Shown here one piece after another: positions 61,244-64,000 of a stretch of 64,000 nucleotides of DNA. The translations under genes and the position numbers were made by a program. How positions within the stretch are numbered: position 1 is the stretch's first letter; each line of letters opens with the position of its first letter. The notes under the pieces were generated by a model. It saw only the letters and a program-made list of their open reading frames with translations, was not told where the DNA came from and ran no database searches. The stretch spans positions 1,488,001 to 1,552,000 of the forward strand of contig NZ_CP101156.1 in NCBI RefSeq assembly GCF_024298845.1, in the 5' to 3' direction. This DNA comes from Natronosalvus amylolyticus. GTDB lineage: Archaea > Halobacteriota > Halobacteria > Halobacteriales > Natrialbaceae.

Positions 61244-61924
61244 TCAGGCTGGCTGTGGCCGCCGTTCGGGTCGATGTTCGATGACGAACTCCCGGAGGTC
61301 GGCACCGAGTTTTAACAGTACCAGCACGATCAATCCTGGGAGCGTCGAGTGCAACAGGACGACGAACACGACGCCAAGCGTCACGACCAGGTGCATGAAC
61401 CAGAGGCGACGATAGGCGTACCCGATAACGTCATCGGGGACAGCCGTTCGATACGCCCCGAGGAAGACGTACTCGTGGCCGGTCGTGAACAGATAATTGA
61501 GCGTGAATGCCCCGAGTGCGAGCCAGAACCACGACTCGAGGGAAGCGGTCACGGCTGTCCACTCGGGAACCAGGAAAAACAGCCAGAGCACCAGACCGTG
61601 GGCGACCCAGAAGCCAAAGTGTTGAAGGAGAAAGCCGCCGGCTTCACGTCGATTTCGCGAGCGCCGACGGCTCGAGGCGTCGATCACCGCTGCCGATTGG
61701 GTGGTATCAGCATCCTCGAGTGGCCCACCGGCAAATCGCATCTGTACGGCCGTCGTCAGACCGACGATAGCGGTCTCGAACCAGTAGAGCAAGAGGAGTG
61801 CGCCGACACTCCACCCGGCGACGAACACGCCGACGAGCGGAAAGATATTCACGACGATGAGGCCGAAAAAGGCTAGCTGAACGTGCCGTGGAGGACCATC
61901 AGTGTTTTCTTCACCATCACTCAC
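61244..61924 (-). CDS. DUF6498-type membrane protein
   Basis: 226 aa, about six membrane helices (about 17-38, 40-60, 98-120, 125-150, 165-185, 187-212). GFLLQHFGFWVAHGLVLW and ETAIVGLTTAVQM are typical of DUF6498. Function unknown. Convergent with thrS, 45 bp apart. Confidence 0.8.
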   Translation of the reverse strand: MSDGEENTDGPPRHVQLAFFGLIVVNIFPLVGVFVAGWSVGALLLLYWFETAIVGLTTAVQMRFAGGPLEDADTTQSAAVIDASSRRRSRNRREAGGFLLQHFGFWVAHGLVLWLFFLVPEWTAVTASLESWFWLALGAFTLNYLFTTGHEYVFLGAYRTAVPDDVIGYAYRRLWFMHLVVTLGVVFVVLLHSTLPGLIVLVLLKLGADLREFVIEHRPERRPQPA

Positions 61925-62045
61925 ACCTGTTATTACCCAACGCGGCGTGAATTACGTTCCGATTCGACGATAACCACGTCCGTGGATATTCTCGGCTGTA
62001 TCCGCATCGATATGTTCATACTTACACAGTCGTGACAGGCGAGGT

Positions 62046-62756
62046 ATGAACCGCGCCGAAAAAGCCGCACTCCAGCTGAGGGCCGTCGACGTGCTGTGTA
62101 TGCTCAAAGAAACTCGCACGTACGACGAACTCGCCGAGCGAACCGGCCTCCCCGCCGGCGACCTCAACCGGTACGTCAACGGCCACGTCCTCCCCGGCAC
62201 CGAACGCGCCCGAACCGTCGTTGAGGACGTCGGTCGGGAAGCACTCGTCACCGAACTCGAGGCTCGCATTCGGGTCGACGAGGACGGCTACGTCGACAAC
62301 TCCGGTGCCGTCTTCGATCAGCCGTTTCTCGACCTCGTCGCCCCCGTGGTCGCGGACGCGTTCGACTTCGGTCGTCCCGACGTCGTCCTCACAGCCGCGA
62401 CCGACGGCATCACCCTCGCGTCCGCACTCGCGAGTTACTACGGGACCCGCTGTGCCTACGCCAAAAAGCGCAAAGAGACCGCCGTCGAAACGTTCGTCGA
62501 AGCCCGCGAACGCCTCGAGTCCGGCATCGAACTCACCTACTACCTGCCCGCCTCGGCCATCGACGAGGGCGACAGCGTCCTCGTCGTCGACGACCTGATT
62601 CGCTCCGGCGAAACGCAAGAACTCCTCCTCGACATCGTCGACACCGCTGACGCCGAAACCGCAGGCGTCTTCGCCCTGATTGCCGCCGGAACCGATGGCA
62701 TCGAACGAGCGCGAGCGCGAACCGACGCCCCGGTTGGCTCACTGACTTCAGTGTGA
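62046..62756 (+). CDS. gfcR: Transcriptional regulator GfcR (HTH plus phosphoribosyltransferase fold)
   Basis: 236 aa. N-terminal HTH (about 18-55: TYDELAERTGLPAGDLNRYVNG in part) and an orotate-phosphoribosyltransferase-like domain with PRPP motif SVLVVDDLIRSGET (about 186-199). In Haloferax, GfcR activates sugar catabolism genes; the PRTase fold is used as a sensor. Stand-alone, with TATA-like AATTACGT near 61960-61970. Confidence 0.9.
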   Translation: MNRAEKAALQLRAVDVLCMLKETRTYDELAERTGLPAGDLNRYVNGHVLPGTERARTVVEDVGREALVTELEARIRVDEDGYVDNSGAVFDQPFLDLVAPVVADAFDFGRPDVVLTAATDGITLASALASYYGTRCAYAKKRKETAVETFVEARERLESGIELTYYLPASAIDEGDSVLVVDDLIRSGETQELLLDIVDTADAETAGVFALIAAGTDGIERARARTDAPVGSLTSV

Positions 62757-62826
62757 CCGCGTCGTCGCGCTGTAGAACGGACTATGGAGCGCGAAGTATT
62801 TGGCTCTCGAGAGCGTAGTAAGCCGT

Positions 62827-63231
62827 ATGGCACAACCAAATTCAGTGTCCGACGCACTGGAAGCACTGCTCGAAGCACCCTCCGAAGACGCCCTCGAAGC
62901 GGCCGACAAAGTCGATTCCGACCTCGAGACCGAAGAGTCTCCCGACCTGCTCGAACTGCTCGAGCGTCGACACGCACTGGCCGTGTTGCGGGCGGTCGCC
63001 ACGACGCCTGACTCTCGACGGTTCTCCGAACTCGAGGAAGAAATCGGCGCGGCCCCGAGTACGCTCTCGGCCAGACTCTCCGAGTTTACCGAGGCCGGCT
63101 TGCTCGAGCGCGAGTCATACGACGAGATGCCCCCGCGCGTCGAGTACCGGCCGACCGAAGCCGCCACAGCGCTGGCCCCGCTTTTCACCTACCTCCGACT
63201 GTGGGAGAGTCGCTACGGCGACGACGCCTGA
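62827..63231 (+). CDS. HxlR-type winged-helix transcriptional regulator
   Basis: 134 aa from ATG 62827. LLELLERRHALAVLRAVAT, FSELEEEIGAAPSTLSARLSEFTEAGLLER (in part) and VEYRPTEAATALAPLF follow the HxlR pattern. An acidic N-terminal extension of about 40 residues precedes the domain. Overlaps convergently with the phosphatase gene by 19 bp. Confidence 0.85.
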   Translation: MAQPNSVSDALEALLEAPSEDALEAADKVDSDLETEESPDLLELLERRHALAVLRAVATTPDSRRFSELEEEIGAAPSTLSARLSEFTEAGLLERESYDEMPPRVEYRPTEAATALAPLFTYLRLWESRYGDDA

Positions 63232-63644
63232 TCGACGAACTCGGCCTCCAGGTCGTCGAACAGGGCGCGAACCCGCTCGCTGATCTCCTCGCGAATTTCG
63301 TGGACCGTCTCGAGATCCTTCCCGTGTGGGTCCTCGAGGTCCCAGTCACGCACGTCGGTCTCGGCACCGAGTTCGAGCGTCGAACACCCCATCGTAGCGA
63401 CGACGTCACAGGCCTCGAGTTCCGCGTCGGTGACAGGCTTTGGTGTTCGAGTAGAGAGGTCGAATCCCACTTCGGCCATCGCCTCGACGACGATATCGTG
63501 AACGGAGTCGGCTGGATGGGTCCCACCAGTGATGATTTCGACCTGCGATTCGAGCCCTCGCGCCTCCCGTTCGGCTTGGGCGTAGGCTGTGGCCATCTGG
63601 CTGCGACCGGCGTTCTGGACGCACACGAGTCCGATACGAGTCAT
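63213..63644 (-). CDS. Low-molecular-weight phosphotyrosine phosphatase/arsenate reductase-like
   Basis: 143 aa. P-loop CVQNAGRS (CX5RS, residues 8-15), and DWDLEDPHGKDLETV (general acid Asp in DP, about 106-120). Such proteins are either arsenate reductases or protein-tyrosine phosphatases; no ars genes adjoin. Tail-to-tail overlap of 19 bp with the HxlR-type gene. Confidence 0.9.
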   Translation of the reverse strand: MTRIGLVCVQNAGRSQMATAYAQAEREARGLESQVEIITGGTHPADSVHDIVVEAMAEVGFDLSTRTPKPVTDAELEACDVVATMGCSTLELGAETDVRDWDLEDPHGKDLETVHEIREEISERVRALFDDLEAEFVDQASSP

Positions 63645-63777
63645 TTGACGTGAGAAGGACTCGAGGTGTCCTAAGGCTTGGTATGAGGGCAGTTGTGTGT
63701 TCTATTGACATGGAGAGACGGCCCATCGTCGGTACAGCGACCGATACCGGTTTGTGACTCGCCAGTCATCGTCACCT

Positions 63778-64000
63778 ATGACCGTCGACGCCGTCCTGTT
63801 CGACCTCGACGACACGCTCTATCCGTACGGACCCTGTAACGAGGCTGGCAAAGCCGCCGCACGAGCGACTGCGAGCGAGGGAGGCTACGAATTCGCCGCA
63901 GACCCTGATACCTTCGAAGCGTTCTATCAACGTGGCCGTCACGGGGCCAAGCGCGACGTCGCTGGTACCGCAGCCTCTCATCACCGACTGCTGTACTTCA
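63778..64000 (+). CDS. HAD-superfamily hydrolase (partial, right edge)
   Basis: The frame starts ATG 63778 and leaves the window after about 74 codons. MTVDAVLFDLDDTLYPYGPC contains the HAD motif I DxDxT (FDLDDTLY). A GMP-like PPM-type specificity cannot be judged from the fragment; haloarchaeal relatives include pyrimidine 5'-nucleotidase-like proteins. Product likely a phosphatase or dehalogenase. Confidence 0.85.
   Translation, partial: MTVDAVLFDLDDTLYPYGPCNEAGKAAARATASEGGYEFAADPDTFEAFYQRGRHGAKRDVAGTAASHHRLLYF

Overview
The window is haloarchaeal chromosome, most likely from the Natrialbaceae side of the class Halobacteria. The evidence is high GC with very frequent CTCGAG (Leu-Glu) codon pairs, acidic proteins, TATA boxes about 27-30 nt upstream of near-leaderless starts, and lineage-typical genes: a DHH/OB-fold protein, archaeal GTP cyclohydrolase III (arfA), RdfA with an SMC-related partner, GfcR, HTH-10 regulators, and the methylaspartate cycle. 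No rRNA, tRNA or CRISPR array was recognised.

Layout. 1-8.7 kb: housekeeping and small conserved genes (partial Elp3, DJ-1/PfpI, SHOCT protein, DHH/OB-fold protein with degenerate motifs, metallo-beta-lactamase hydrolase, OsmC, several small haloarchaeal proteins). 8.9-11.8 kb: biotin ECF transporter operon bioY-ATPase-T component, with a BirA-like operator straddling its TATA box, followed by a convergent lipoate/biotin-ligase-fold gene. 11.9-15.2 kb: M23-like protein, CBS protein, arfA and a DUF5785-type protein. 15.6-18.4 kb: the rdfA / SMC-related pair.

18.6-39.7 kb is an accessory catabolic island. It has a branched-chain-type ABC importer (binding lipoprotein, two permeases, and a single protein fusing both ATPases), two MmgE/PrpD proteins, an SDR, a flavin/F420 luciferase-like oxidoreductase, an NTF2-like protein, an aconitase-family hydro-lyase pair, an HMG-CoA-lyase-like enzyme without the usual active-site Cys, a class III CoA-transferase, a hydantoinase-like amidohydrolase, an isochorismatase-fold amidase, a fumarate-reductase-like flavoprotein and an IclR regulator. 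Read together, I infer uptake of a small cyclic imide/amide or branched dicarboxylate, ring and amide hydrolysis, hydration, CoA activation and C-C cleavage. The substrate is unknown. The island ends in an IS630-family element whose transposase needs a +1 frameshift, beside a truncated peptidase gene.

40.3-47.3 kb is the methylaspartate-cycle cluster: class III CoA-transferase (divergent), glutamate mutase S and E, methylaspartate ammonia-lyase, mesaconyl-CoA hydratase and a CitE-type lyase. This is the haloarchaeal route for acetyl-CoA assimilation. A 22-bp tandem repeat array fills the gap before the lyase gene and touches its start codon.

47.4-64 kb returns to mixed chromosomal genes: UspA, HTH-10 regulator, thioredoxin-like proteins, geranylgeranyl-reductase family, M20 amidohydrolase, a lipid-binding-like/alpha-beta hydrolase pair, BtpA, old yellow enzyme, ThrS, GfcR, an HxlR-type regulator, a low-molecular-weight phosphatase and a partial HAD hydrolase. 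This part also holds an 82-bp MITE-like palindromic element, a hairpin-rich intergenic block, and two very small genes (30 and 39 codons).
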